Origin: Rhodocollybia butyracea
Lineage: Eukaryota; Basidiomycota; Agaricomycetes; Agaricales; Omphalotaceae
Assembly (NCBI GenBank): GCA_015501585.1
Contig: JADNRY010000086.1
Coordinates: 124,001 to 188,000, forward strand
Length of the DNA stretch: 64,000 nucleotides
Direction: 5' to 3'
Every line of letters starts with the position of its first letter. Within the stretch, counting starts at the first letter, position 1. A program made the translations under genes and the position numbers. Below the pieces are notes generated by a model. The model saw nothing but the letters and a program-made list of their open reading frames with translations. It made no database searches and was not told where the DNA came from. This document shows, piece by piece, positions 43,970 to 55,067 of the stretch.

Positions 43970-46519
43970 CTAAAAACCACTCTTTGCATTCATATGTAGT
44001 GGATTATGGGGGTTAGGGACAAACAAGGACTCAGTTTGGACATGCACCTCGGGAATAATTCCGCCCGAGTGCTCTTGCCCTGGAATTACAACATCCTCAC
44101 GAATTGCCATCTGAGACACCTCCCGCACCTCTTCGTTCAGCTCATCCTCTCCCTCCTCCTCCAACTCATCCTCTTCCTCATGCAACCCAGGGATATCCGC
44201 AAGGTCCACATACTTGATCTCTTCCATTGGCGATGGCTCCCTAGGAGGATTCGAGTTGGGAGTTTGAGAGGACACGGGTAGAAGGAGATCGGACCTTGAC
44301 GCAGTACCGAGACCGGGAACTGTACTGGAAAGCGGCAAAAAGGAAGGAGCAGGCAGGGGCAAATAGTTGACAGAAGAATCAGTAGGGGTGGGAGTATAGG
44401 GAAGAGCGTCGAGATCAGCCAGCAATTTACAAATTGCTTTTTGAAGAGCAGGGCTCTTGGGATCCTTCAATGTATAAAGCGGAAAGAAATCGGGACCGGA
44501 CTTGAGGTATTTGCCATACCGAATAGTATGATTGGCATCAAATACAGGCTCAATGGAAGACACCATTGACTCCATCCCAGCATTTCGCAGTAGGCTGTGA
44601 ACTACGCGACTACTGGAAGTTTCCCTCAGGAGCCGATGGACATGAGGGAATTGCAGGTCGAAATCTTCAAGAATGGTACAAAGAGCCAATTGAGCTCAGC
44701 AAGCTGCGTTGGTGATAGCAGGAACCACTTCCGACAAAGTGGATTCGATTTCGACAAACAGAGGATTGTCCAACACCGCCTGATCCTCGAAAGTATGAAG
44801 GAAATTGTTCAAGCGGAAGAGTGGATCCGCAGCCCGCTGCTCAAAACGCCATACAAACCCGGGAAGATCCAACTGACAAAGCATGATTGCGTACTCCAGC
44901 GTGACATTCCGCTCATTCACCAAGGCCTCCCGGTCAGATTGAAGATCCCGCACCAGGGACTCGGAAGAAGTGCCCACCGAAGACATCACCATATCCTCGA
45001 GTACCCGTATCTCTTTTTTCTTCTCCATGAGAGACGACTCGAGCGCACTGATTTCCTGTGCAACTCGACGACTTATCTCAGCAGTATGATCACTACAGCG
45101 TAATACCTCCTGATGTTGATACGATAGGATGTTGAAGGACCGATTTGCCTCCTTCAGATCTCTTTGTAAACTGTCAATTATGGCCTGTAGGTGACGAACA
45201 TTCTAGGACCAAGGCTCAAATAAGGAACAGGACAACAAAGTAATTGGGAAACACACCTGTTGAAGTTCCGACACGTTCACTGCATTCTCGGTCGGGGTAC
45301 TCGCTCAGCTAACTGCGCTTCTAGTTCCGTCATACGTTGGCGAGATCGACGATATTCTGCAGTTAACAATGCCGCCGACGCTTCCACATTCTTGACATGG
45401 GAGAATAGCACATCAGCCCAATTGCATTCCACTATAGCGTCAGCCTCCAAACCCTGGTTGCGATCCCCGAGCACTTGTACTTCATCCAATAGACGATTTC
45501 ACTCCCCCAGAAACCGCGCTGACCTTTCCTTCTCTTCCTGAAGTTGAAGAACTGCCGCCCGGTATGCTTGAATAAACGTGGCCGGAATTACCTGTCCCTC
45601 CAAGTCGAGGCCTTCAGCAGGTCCTGCGAGAGAGGATTCGGTTACAGGTTGATTGGGATATGGGCGGTTCGGGATGTGTAGGAAGAGCGGGAGGAGGGAC
45701 GGGTTTAGAGTTGGTAGAGGAAGATTGTGAATTACCAAGGCGAGGCCGAACTACTCTGGAAGCCTTGTCAGGTGTAGGAGAAAAGCTGCGCTTTCGGGTG
45801 ATCACTTGAGGCAAGTTCGTAGGGAGGGGAGATTCCGGCTGAGTGATTGGGAGATCATTGAAGGGAGGAACTACGGGATTGTCAGTCGCAGTAGAGGACG
45901 GAACCCTTGATTTAGCAAGAGCGGGGATCGTGAACCAGATACTAGGCTGGGATTTATTTGTGGTCCCTCGCTTCCCGCTACCCTTTTTCGATGTCTTATC
46001 TTTCTTCCTCTCGCGCTTGCTCTTCTCGGAATCAACAGTCTTCTGCCATGGGTCCTCCTCCTGCTGGCGTTGAATAAAGCTGCTCAAGCCTTTACGCTCC
46101 TCGCTACTTGCTGGAAACATTGCTTTGCGCTCAAAGTCGACACGCTGCAAGACTTCGACACTGCTATTATCCCGTTCGATGATATCTAAAGCGTCGCAAA
46201 ACAGTTCCGTAGGAAAGGTAAAACCAGTACCATGGGGTGTTAGGACTTCAACAGCTTCGGCCACGGAAATTCCTTCGAGATGAGCGTAGGCGCAAAAACG
46301 CAGCATCCTGGCATAATCACACGTCTTATGACGGCTGTGACAAAAACTGCAGACGAGGGACAATGGCGGGCGTTTGCAAGATTCGTCGGTTTGAGTCCGG
46401 CAAAGAGTGCACTTCACCTGGTTCTGTACCGTCGCAAAAATACCAGCACACTCGATAATCATATCCATGTCGAGCCCATGGATACGGAAACATTGAACCC
46501 GGTGTTGATCTTCGGACAT
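43970..46519 (-). pseudogene. Zinc-finger and coiled-coil protein gene, several breaks
   Basis: It starts at ATG 46519 (MSEDQHRVQCFRIHGLDMDM). A Cys cluster follows (KCTLCRTQTDESCKRPP, then LVCSFCHSRHKTCDYARM, residues about 35-75), looking like a CxxC...CxxC zinc finger; then a Lys-rich basic tract (ERKKDKTSKKGSGKRG) and a Pro/Ser-rich segment. After frame breaks the middle is helical and coiled-coil-like (LQLQEEKERSARFLGE, LQAIIDSLQRDLKEANRSFN), and the C-terminus is acidic (EEEDELEEEGEDELNEEVRE) ending MNAKSGF. One intron, about 45205-45255, is clear. Breaks are frameshifts near 45650 and 45300, TGA at 45499 and TGA at 44696. It resembles a family of unnamed agaricomycete proteins. It may have been a nuclear protein; function unknown. 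Confidence 0.6.
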
Positions 46520-46619
46520 TTCAAGCAATGTTAGATGGGGTTGGTTGTAAACAGGAAGAGTTGAAGTTGAAGATGAATAGGGATTACGCAGCACAAATTC
46601 AACCCTGCGTGACTTCAAC

Positions 46620-47100
46620 GATTGAGAAGCTTCTTTGACTCATTCAGAATTCACATACTAAGCCGGTTGCCGGTTGCCCGACAGTACCCGCACGCTGGCA
46701 ACGCATGGCAATGAGTTCCTCGAGGGCTCGGAATTTGAAGGGAGGGGTAGTAATGTCATCCCCCGTACTCGATCCCCCGTTCCGCCTGTCACCAATTCAT
46801 TTCGCATCAGTCGCTCCCGCTCATTCCCGCCTAATTCCGCTAATTCCGCTTCTCTCCTATGAGTCTCAAACGATGTATTCCCCACTGCTCGTTCCCTAAC
46901 AAGACTACTCAACCTGTTTCCGCCTAGGTGCCTTGTTCCCTTTCAAGATACATCCTTGTACTTCTTTACCCGTTCCCGCTGCTTCCTTGTATTTCATTTC
47001 CCTTTCATCGCATTATCTTACCCAACCGAGGGCAAGGAATCCGATTTTCGAATATTCAGACTGGGGAACAACACTCACATGTTTTAGCATCTGTCGATCC
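46620..47100. repeat. Retroelement LTR-like debris
   Basis: 46850-47010 is related to 33440-33620 (ACTACTCAACCYGTKTCCGC, TAGGTGCC). No gene supported. Confidence 0.5.
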
Positions 47101-47801
47101 ATTGGTGGATCTCCTACGTGACTTGGTAGCCGTATCTTTGCTTTTGGAGTCACTAATTTGAGACGCGGCTTTAAAATTGGAAACAATGTTCCTGACATCA
47201 TTCCAGTTCTGGAGAGTTGCACGCTGCGTTAAAATCCTTCACCAAACTCTCATAATGGACAGGATACCAGGTAATGAGAAGTTTTTATTTGCACGAAGCA
47301 GATTTATTAAAAGCACTCGGTGTACTCCCGCCCTCCAGGGCCAGCGTAATGAGTTTCCGGAGGTGTACCAGTAGTACCAGTAGACCCGGCAGCTAAAGTA
47401 CTCGCATGATGCATTCCTTTACGAGCAAAATTCAACTCCTTCTCCGAAAGTGTGCCAGTGGGTATATCGGTGACAGCCTTGCTCTGTGCAAGAACAAAGT
47501 CAGTGTGTGCGGCAGATCCAGTGTTTGTAGCTCTCTCAAACTCGCTAAGTAACCCAATACCCCACCTCTTCTCTACAAGCTGGCTCCCCTCTTCAGATTG
47601 ATCACTTGCAGTTTGGCCTGGTTGGTGACCTCGGCGAAGTTGGCAAACCTGGAGAAGTTGGCGACTTCGCCGACCTCGACAAAGTTTGCGTGTGAAATAC
47701 CATGCCCTCCGCGAAATTTTTCTTAAAACATGGTCTCGCGGATCACTTTCATTTTGCAGTTCTAGAAAGAACCCAGTCAAATCTCACAGACGATACTTTA
47801 A
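47100..47801. repeat. Relic of the gag-like/minisatellite repeat, rearranged
   Basis: 47100-47300 matches the reverse complement of 37450-37640 (AATTTTAAAGCC, CTCTCCAGAACTGGAA). 47545-47790 matches 38465-38700 in direct orientation. The two pieces have opposite orientation here, unlike the arm at 37.4-38.7 kb. A minus frame (ATNTGSAAHTDFVLAQSKAV) joins them. The copy continues at 49469 after the inserted element. Confidence 0.65.
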
Positions 47802-48094
47802 GGCTTAGTCCTGCAACTTTTGAAGGGCGAAAATTTCGGGCATCAAATTATTTTAGTTAAGCGCTACGCTCATGTGATAGTGATATCACTGTCACTTTTG
47901 TCACATAAATCGGTTTCGGTTTCGAAAGGTTTCGAATACGCGCATTGTTTTTCAACATTCCAAACGAAAGAAACTTGTTAAAACTATAATTAAAAGGTGT
48001 ATAATGTATGTATACTCGGAAATGACACTGCATACTACCATCCCACTCAAACAACTGAGGGAGCATCAAAAAGCAACTGTGCTGCAACATCATC

Positions 48095-49274
48095 TCAAAT
48101 CCAATCCTCCGCGTTACGGTAAGAGTCAGCGGCAGAAGTACTTTTACTGAATAGAAGGTGAAGGGATACCTTTTCCCTCTGCGTAAGTTTCTGGTCATCT
48201 TTGAGCATGATGGAAGCCTGTTTGCGCCGCTCGGGAGACGGTTCAACGCTTGGGCCAAGGAAGCTTCTCAGCGAGTCGCCGACATGACGAGTGGAAGCAG
48301 CCAACTCAGCCAAAGCATCAGGGGCGGTATGACGAGACTTCTTGGAGGCAGATGCAGTTGCACTGTCATTGGCAGAGCGCTTACCGAGGTTTCGCTTGAA
48401 TGGAGTCTATAAAATAGTATTAGACCCAAAAAATCAATGCAGAGAAAGCATTACCACGTACCGGTTTGAGGTTCTCTTTGATGATTGATTGAGGTGCTTC
48501 ATGGGGTACACACTCATCTCACTCATGATCAGAGTCATCCGGAACATCAATGAACTGAGAAGATGATTCTGTGGGTGTAGTCTGTGAGGATTCTGATTGT
48601 GTTGACTGAGAAAAAGGATCCATTGATTGCAATTGACTCAGAGTCAACAGATCACCATCAGATGACGACTGAGTGAACAGTGAGCTAGTGATGTTGAGAA
48701 CGTGAGCTCCCTTCGCAACTTGTGGACACATTTCAGCCATCTTCTCATAGTGAGGCCAGCCTACATTGGCAAAGGGTGCAAAGATTGGATGAGCCGTCTT
48801 GAATGAATCCCAAGCATTGGCATTGTCAGGAGTTACCTGGAAGCCGAACTCATCATCATAAGGCCATCCGGAAGCTCCAGGATAAGTGTGTCCCTTGACA
48901 TCCCAAAGCGCTTCACAGATCCTTTTAAGCTGAGATAACAATCAGTAACTGACATTTATTCAGTGGAAAGTCCAGCACACCTTTTGCCACTGAGTCTTAC
49001 AAAGCGCTTCACAGATCCTTTTAAGCTGAGATAACAATCAGTAACTGACATTTATTCAGTGGAAAGTCCAGCACACCTTTTGCCACTGAGTCTTACATGA
49101 ACTAGCTGTCTTTGGACCACCTTGAGCAGGCGGAGGTTGAACAAAATGAGCAGCTAGTCCATTGACCATCTGTTTGGTCAGATTGCCACCCTCTCCAAGC
49201 TCTGAACGACGATCGTACACATAATTCACAAGCCTTTCCTTATCCGGGTCAAGCCATTTAGCATGCGGTGCCAT
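48095..49274 (-). pseudogene. Myb/SANT-like DNA-binding protein of a Harbinger element
   Basis: Starts at ATG 49274 (MAPHAKWLDPDKERLVNYVY). Residues 1-130 form a trihelical Myb_DNA-bind_3-like module: WLDPDKERLVNYVYDRR, LTKQMVNGLAAHF, SCKTQWQKLKRICEALWDVK, SGWPYDDEFGFQVTPDNANAW, FKTAHPIFAPFANVGWPHYE. A Ser/Gln-rich region follows, then after an intron (about 48410-48461) KRNLGKRSANDSATASASKK and a helical tail ending AEDWI. TGA at 48519-48521 interrupts between DDSDHE and DECVPHE. A 96-bp tandem duplication (48905-49096) repeats an exon/intron boundary. Exon 1 is 49274-49077. In active Harbinger systems such a protein binds the element ends together with the transposase; that role is inferred. 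Confidence 0.8.
48905..49096 (-). repeat. 96-bp tandem duplication across an exon-intron boundary
   Basis: 48905-49000 and 49001-49096 are identical by eye. Each unit contains the end of one exon (KTQWQK), a complete 51-bp intron and the start of the next exon (LKRICEAL). Confidence 0.95.
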
Positions 49275-49468
49275 AGCGATGTGAACGAGCGATAAAAAAT
49301 GAGTGTATTGTGCCACTGAATTCGCAGAAGAAAGAAAGATGAAAAGATAACAGTTGGTCACACATTGTTACTTGTTATTATATTATGTGCTCCGTCCCGA
49401 GCGCTCCGCCTATCCGAAATATTTTGACACCCAAAATTTTCGCCCTGAAAAAGTTGCAGGACTAAGCC

Positions 49469-50415
49469 TAAGTAAGATAAGATAACAATCATTGATCATG
49501 CGAGAAACGGCCAAACAGGCACAGCATCCAAATTTGGTAGACCACCTCGGTGATGCATTGGTAAGTTTTTCTGTCTGGCACGTGGTTCAGATTTTTCACT
49601 TTCTTCCTGAACATCCAACATGAATGATTTTATAACAATTAGAATTAGCTTGATATCCGCTATACGATACGATAGGTCACAGTTATGTAGCAGAATTCCA
49701 CATGAATGAAATTATAACAAATAAGGTGAAATGTACTAGAGCAAGAAACGCACCGCCATTGACGTGCATTAGCTTGATATCCGCTATACGATACGATAGG
49801 TCCCCAACTATACGTTGCAACTCAAAAGCCATTACAGAATCCCTTCGTTAGCTTTGAAGCTGGAGATGAATTGCATGAAGAGCACCAGTAATCAGCAAGA
49901 CATGGTACCTCTGATTCCCCAATCTGACCCTTCGAGGCTGAATAGAGGTTCGCTGATTTGTACTACGATGGGATCTCAGATTCATAACGTTTTCTCTCAA
50001 CCGACCGAAACCTTATAATCCGAACGCGTTGTAAGAAATCTTTTGATGTATAATGAGATATCCACAATGAGTAGTGATGCATTGATATCCAACTAAAAAA
50101 TCTAGTATAGGCACCCACTAACCAATTCAATGAAAGAACTGGCCATCCGTAAGCAGAAAGGGGACTCGGGTGAGGGAGGGATGTGGATCTCGCAATAGGA
50201 TCCGGCAAGAGTTCATGCAGAGACAAAAAAAAAAGAATTGTTGTACTGGTGTGAGTTTTGATGATATTCCGATAGATACGGCGGACGACACTAATATAAA
50301 CAGGCGGATTCTTATGGTTTGGATGGTGTTGGAGCCCATTGTGGGGAACTGGATTCGCGAGGGCACGGGTTCGATTGTTGTATTTGCGAATGTAATGAGA
50401 ATAAAATGGATAATT
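49469..50415 (+). repeat. Dispersed repeat R2, copy 2
   Basis: Direct partner of 38764-39658. It differs by an internal duplication around 49640-49800 (GATATCCGCTATACGATACG twice) and a shorter poly-A run near 50226. Confidence 0.8.
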
Positions 50416-50653
50416 ACATAGATCCGGATCCATAAAGGTAATCTCGCACGCCGCTGCATACGGTTCCCATAGGGCGGAAAGACATCTGGTCTGATTCGCC
50501 TGACATGAGACTAATGTAGGCATTATGATTGAGAAATAAATAGATTCTTCAAGAAAATCACTATGAGCATGCTAGTTTTGGAGTCCAATGGAATGCGCGC
50601 GCAGCAGATAATCTCTCCAGTCCTACGTCCTACTTCTTTCCGAGTTTCACTAC

Positions 50654-52596
50654 TCAGCTGTCGAAGGATCTCCTGCTTTGTAGAAAGGCTCGGGTGTCCG
50701 CACTTCCGGTGAAAAAGTCAACTACAACAGCCATATCGGTGCGGTTGTTTACCAAGGTGCAAATCTGAGGTTCTAGCTGTGTGATTTTGACTTTGATAAG
50801 CTCACGTAGGTAGTGTTTCTCGAGGGTGGGTATCGTACAACCCAAACCACCAGGAGTATAAATGGAATGTTCTATGTAAACTGCTATGAGCACATGTAAA
50901 TCCGTAATTTCTGCTCACGCACCTTTCTGTTTAATTCCCAGTTCTTTACATTCCAGCCTATGTGCTTCTCGATAATGGGCAACTTGGCATGCTTTAGAGC
51001 AGTACGCGACCACTTGACAACGGGAACAATGACGTGCTACGAGCTGTCCATGGGAGGATCTGTCCAAACCGTTTTCATTGCACTTGAATATAAAATATTA
51101 ATTCGCGCAAGTCAGTGAAGGCACTGGCTTACCTTAGCGCATGCAGTTACTAGAGTAAGCCGCCAAGTTGTTTTCCTGAGAGATACACTCTCCGCGTTCC
51201 AGAAAGTATCAACAGCCGCGTCCCACACCTTGAGAAGCGCTTCCTCCGAAGAATTTCCGCAAGTGAGACCTGGCCCTCTCGACAGCGCGTGGCTCAAGTT
51301 GTGCTGAGCGCGGTAACTTACTGCATGATAAATCCGAAAATCTAAGATAGCTGACACCAAGCCACGAATTACATTGATTGCACAGACGTAGATCGAAAAC
51401 TGGGAGGAATGGACGCTACCCCAGGTTTGAAGGAGGTGGCAGGTTTGAGGAATCATCGCGAGGAAGTGGTGATCTAAAGCAGCGGTGATCCAAGGAATCC
51501 CTCCAAACATCCATTTGGAATGGCAGACAAGAATTTCCGAGACACATAACAGGTGTATTTCTGTTGAGCCAAACAACGTACTACCTATAACCTTTGACCT
51601 GGTTGAGGTCAAGAGGCACCAGAGCTTGTAAATGTAAGGCCAAGTTGATCGGGCGACATCTAATCTTGATTGGACCCGATTTCCTGGGAGAATGATGACA
51701 CGGAGAAGGAGGTATAGCCGGTGGCCAGGAATCGAAGCCCGAGTGTGGTGCATAAACTGCACTTCCGCGCAATCTTTCCACAAGACATTCAGCCTTAATC
51801 CAGTGATAGAGCATGACGCGACCTCTAGAGCTTCGGCGAAGTCATTCTCCAATGTTCCACTCATCTTGGAGACAGCCTTCGTGACCCATTGCTGGTAGAG
51901 GTCATTATCCGTTGTGAGAGGGTCAGGTTCTACAGCGGCAACAACGACACAAAGAGCAAGCAGTTCTTTCAGCTCCCGGGCTTCTAAAATCATTGTCGTG
52001 TAGTCCGATGTCTCGGAATGCGAATTTTCCTCTAGGATATGAGTTAAAACGCGTAGAATTGGCCACACCAATGTCATAACACTATCCCTGATAGTGTCGG
52101 ATACGATAGTGTTGTGCTCATAGACTCGGATAACTGAGAGCCCAGCTCTTAGCCATTCCCATAAAGTATTCCACTCAGGCCCAAATGCAGCTCGAAACCC
52201 TGGAGAACCAATAAGTTTAACGAAAGGTTTGATGTTGCGAAGAAACACCTGATAGCGGGGCGGGATGGACTGGCTGGCATCTACCACTGGTGGAGAGCCA
52301 GAGTGAATGATAGCCTTCAGACGAGCTGGGATGATGAACATTGATCTAAAAATGTAAGGATAAAGGACCGTATGGCAGAGAGAGCTCAGCTCACCCAAGA
52401 AAGAGCAGAGAACCTTACAAGTTTGTTTGCAGTCTTGTGTTCGGCGAAGTTGGCGAAGTTGATGAAGTTTGTGATCATGATCAGAATTTATACGTTCCCT
52501 GTAGAACAAAGAAATTCTGGACCAGCAATGAGCATGAAAGGGTGTAATGCCTATCTTATGGATAATACCAGCGATAGCAATAAAGAACCCTTGCAT
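50654..52596 (-). CDS. MYND-type zinc-finger protein
   Basis: A long first exon (52596-51133) encodes about 490 residues of mostly helical, Leu-rich sequence (FLRNIKPFVKLIGSPGFRAA, LKELLALCVVVAAVEPDPLT) with no known domain. Exon 2 (51082-50923) completes a MYND finger: CAKC spanning the intron, HCSRC, YCSKAC, then HYREAHRLEC, i.e. the C-x2-C, C-x2-C, C-x3-C, H-x3-C pattern. Exon 3 (50883-50654) ends RRSFDS. Introns are 51083-51132 and 50884-50922. MYND fingers bind proline-rich partner proteins; helical N-terminus plus C-terminal MYND is a common, uncharacterised agaricomycete layout. ATG 52596 is the first in frame; the later Met at about 52341 (SMFIIPARLK) is a real alternative, since splice-like sites lie just before it. 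No breaks were seen. Confidence 0.75.
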
Positions 52597-52599
52597 TCT

Positions 52600-53290
52600 G
52601 CCTTCCCGTAGCGCGGCGGACTACCCAAAATCGTAAGCGGGGCTTTATATAGTAAGAAAGGTATCTTTGTGATATGTACAAAGCAATAGACCATCAGTCT
52701 TGACTCGCAAGACCGTGTTACCAAACCATATATTTTCTCGCTAATCAAAAGAAAAGTCCGGTATTCGCCAACCTTTCAACGAAAAGGCGGTGACACCTGA
52801 ACTCACCTGAAGTGTTGGACATTCAAGGGTCCAGACGCGGACACCCACAGACGGGGGTTTGGATGTTGAGGGAAGAACTAGTGATCCTCAATACCTCAAT
52901 ACTAATGCAGACAAAGCTCAAACCTGTTCCTTTAGAATTGTCGGTCAAGTCTGGAGTTGGATTCAAAGGCTCTGATAGTTAATTTATCATTGTGGCCCTC
53001 GTGGTCTTAAACCTTTTCTTCGAAAGCTAATTCTAGGCAAATTAGATACATTTGTGGCTCTTGCACAAAGAGCCTTTTCCCGCCAGCAAATACAATCTTT
53101 CATCTGCCTGCTGAATCAGAACAGCTAGACTCCGAATGAAAGGATCGGGTGATCTAGGTCTTGTAGTGTACTCCGCGTCGGGTGAAAGAAACGAAACGTG
53201 TTTGTGGCGCTGGCTCTTGAGTGTCGAAAGAGCCTTTGCTCACTAAAGTTGATGTGTATATATAAGCCCACTGGGCTTGGGAGCAAATTA
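52600..53290. promoter_or_regulatory. Intergenic region between divergent genes, with TATA-like box
   Basis: It separates the minus-strand MYND gene from the plus-strand gene at 53294. GTATATATAAGCCC near 53252 lies about 40 bp before the ATG of the latter and is a plausible TATA box. A direct repeat of GGCTCTTGNRCRAAGAGCCTTT is seen near 53057 and 53213. Confidence 0.4.
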
Positions 53291-53293
53291 ATC

Positions 53294-54261
53294 ATGCCTA
53301 CTTTTACCTATGATGTCCCTCTCAATGCTGTTGGAACTACCGTTATAGCGTTTCCCTCACTCGTGTCTGAGCAAGAATTTCAGTAAGCTGCTCTGATAAA
53401 CTCATTTTCATCGCTGATCTGCTCCATTTAGAGACATTCTCAGACACCCATTGCCCTCCTCGCAACAGACCTTTTCGCCAAAGCTTGAATCTTGGGTACC
53501 CATTCTGTCAGAAGTTAAGTGCGCGGATATCAATTTGTACGGCTCGGAACTCTCTGGTGCGTTTATGGGTCATCCTGAAGACACTCTTCCCATCTTCGAC
53601 AAGGGAAAAGGTAAGGCCCAAGAATCTTCTAGGGAGTCGTTCGCAATGGTCGGGTATGCCGAAATATCTTCTTTCACAGGAAACCACTCATAATCTTCCA
53701 GAACTGCAAAGTCGATGGAGACTGATGATTTGGACGGTCCCAGCTCCCATATTATCAGGTACCTACATCTGAATTTGGTTTGTAAATTGATTTCTTACAA
53801 GTGTTAGACCCACCAGGATGCTGCAACATAAACCACCCAGTGTCAATCCTGCCTACGCTGAGTATGGTTGCCGCAAAGTCTCTCGACAGCCCGTCTGGAC
53901 CGAGTGGTTCACGCACCGCAGTACCAAACACTGGGATACTCCGCCACCTGATCGTCCTGGTCACATTGGTAATAACACGTTGTTTGTACTTGTCAACCCC
54001 GACATCGAGGCAGACATTTGAGCGCGCAGATCCCCGGAGGTAGTGGGTCTTCCGCCTAAGTTATCTCAATGCATCACCGTATGGATTTGGAAGGAGGGCT
54101 TGCAGGAGTGGCAAATTATCGAATACGGTGATGTCCAAATCATCAATGGTAAGCGGATGGCTTTGTCCTTGGATGGCACTTCAGGGCTTGAGCCCCGCTG
54201 GATACTTCATCAGAGCATGAAGAAGAAGGGTTACAAAAGGGCCCCTAGGAAAAGGGGGTGA
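53294..54261 (+). pseudogene. Hypothetical agaricomycete protein gene, one in-frame TGA
   Basis: A four-exon model fits GT..AG rules: 53294-53382, 53432-53653, 53702-53758, 53802-54261. It begins MPTFTYDVPLNAVGTTVIAF. The middle is short and acidic (KSMETDDLDGPSSH) and the last exon has an Arg/Trp-rich block (YGCRKVSRQPVWTEWFTHRS, then WDTPPPDRPGHIGNNTLFVL) and a basic end (MKKKGYKRAPRKRG). TGA at 54019-54021 splits the last exon between NPDIEADI and ARRSPEVVGL. No domain is recognised and there is no signal peptide or membrane segment. If the TGA is real, translation ends at NPDIEADI and the basic tail is lost. Confidence 0.5.
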
Positions 54262-54269
54262 ATGCTGCA

Positions 54270-55060
54270 CCAAACTTTAATGTTCTAATAATTTGACCTG
54301 CTTTTTCCAAAGTTGATTAGATAAGATCCGGCGGTAGTGTACTCGGAATGACAACGTGGAAACGTTGGACGTGTTCGGAACCAGAATATTGAGCCTGTAG
54401 AGTAAGCTTAAGAGTAAAGTGTAAAACCCACAGAGTGCAACCAGTAATCACATAGTGGATCTCGAAAAGAGATAGATTGCTGACGGTAGAAAGGTGCGGA
54501 GTGAAGAAACTGAGTAAAGAAACCGAGATAAGGTAAGGTAGGATCGGTTAAGGGCAAACCTCTAGGCGGAACAAGAGAGCTAATGGACGAAAGGGCTGGA
54601 TAGAAGTTGTGATGGTGACCCGATGGATGATAGTCAAATAGAGGAGCGGAATTGTAAGAACAGCGCGGGTGGGAGATAGGCGGGCGGTTTGGTCCTTGCT
54701 GGGTTTTAGTATTGTGCGGCGGCCAATGGTGGTGAAGGCTCAATGACGAAAGTCTTTTAGGATAGGTTCCTCGGTCGCCGCGAGAAGGGTTGCAGAATTA
54801 TTCTGAGACTTGCGTGATAGATATGTCTAGAGGGTTCTTCTTGTTTGACTCGAATGAGCTGGTCTTTTACGTAAGGTTTTGAGTAGGGAAGGACAATGGC
54901 CAGGAGGCGCACGCGCATACTAACGGCAAGAGCCGCAGGAGGTATGTTGGAGCGGGAGGCGCGTGCAGCATTAATGTGTCCAGCCTAAGCCAAAATATAG
55001 CGCCCCATTGAGATACCGTATGATAGCAGACCCGAAATTGAGACATAAAATTTCAGTCAG
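54270..55060. other. No gene recognised
   Basis: A His/Pro/Ser-rich minus frame at 54408-54743 has low-complexity composition and no support. The region may be the shared 3' flank of two convergent genes. Confidence 0.4.
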
Positions 55061-55067
55061 TTATCTT

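Larger units (their letters stand above)
47802..49468. mobile_element. PIF/Harbinger non-autonomous element, 1667 bp
   Basis: Terminal inverted repeats of about 39 bp begin GGCTTAGTCCTGCAACTTTT on the left and mirror it on the right with a few mismatches. The 3-bp target duplication TAA (47799-47801, 49469-49471) is perfect and diagnostic for the superfamily. The element carries a Myb/SANT-like accessory gene but no transposase, and belongs to a different family from the Harbinger at 16.1 kb. Confidence 0.92.

Noticed and set aside
52602..52616. CTTCCCGTAGCG as a CACTA right end
   Set aside because: No subterminal repeats nearby; it sits just upstream of the MYND gene start and is likely chance.
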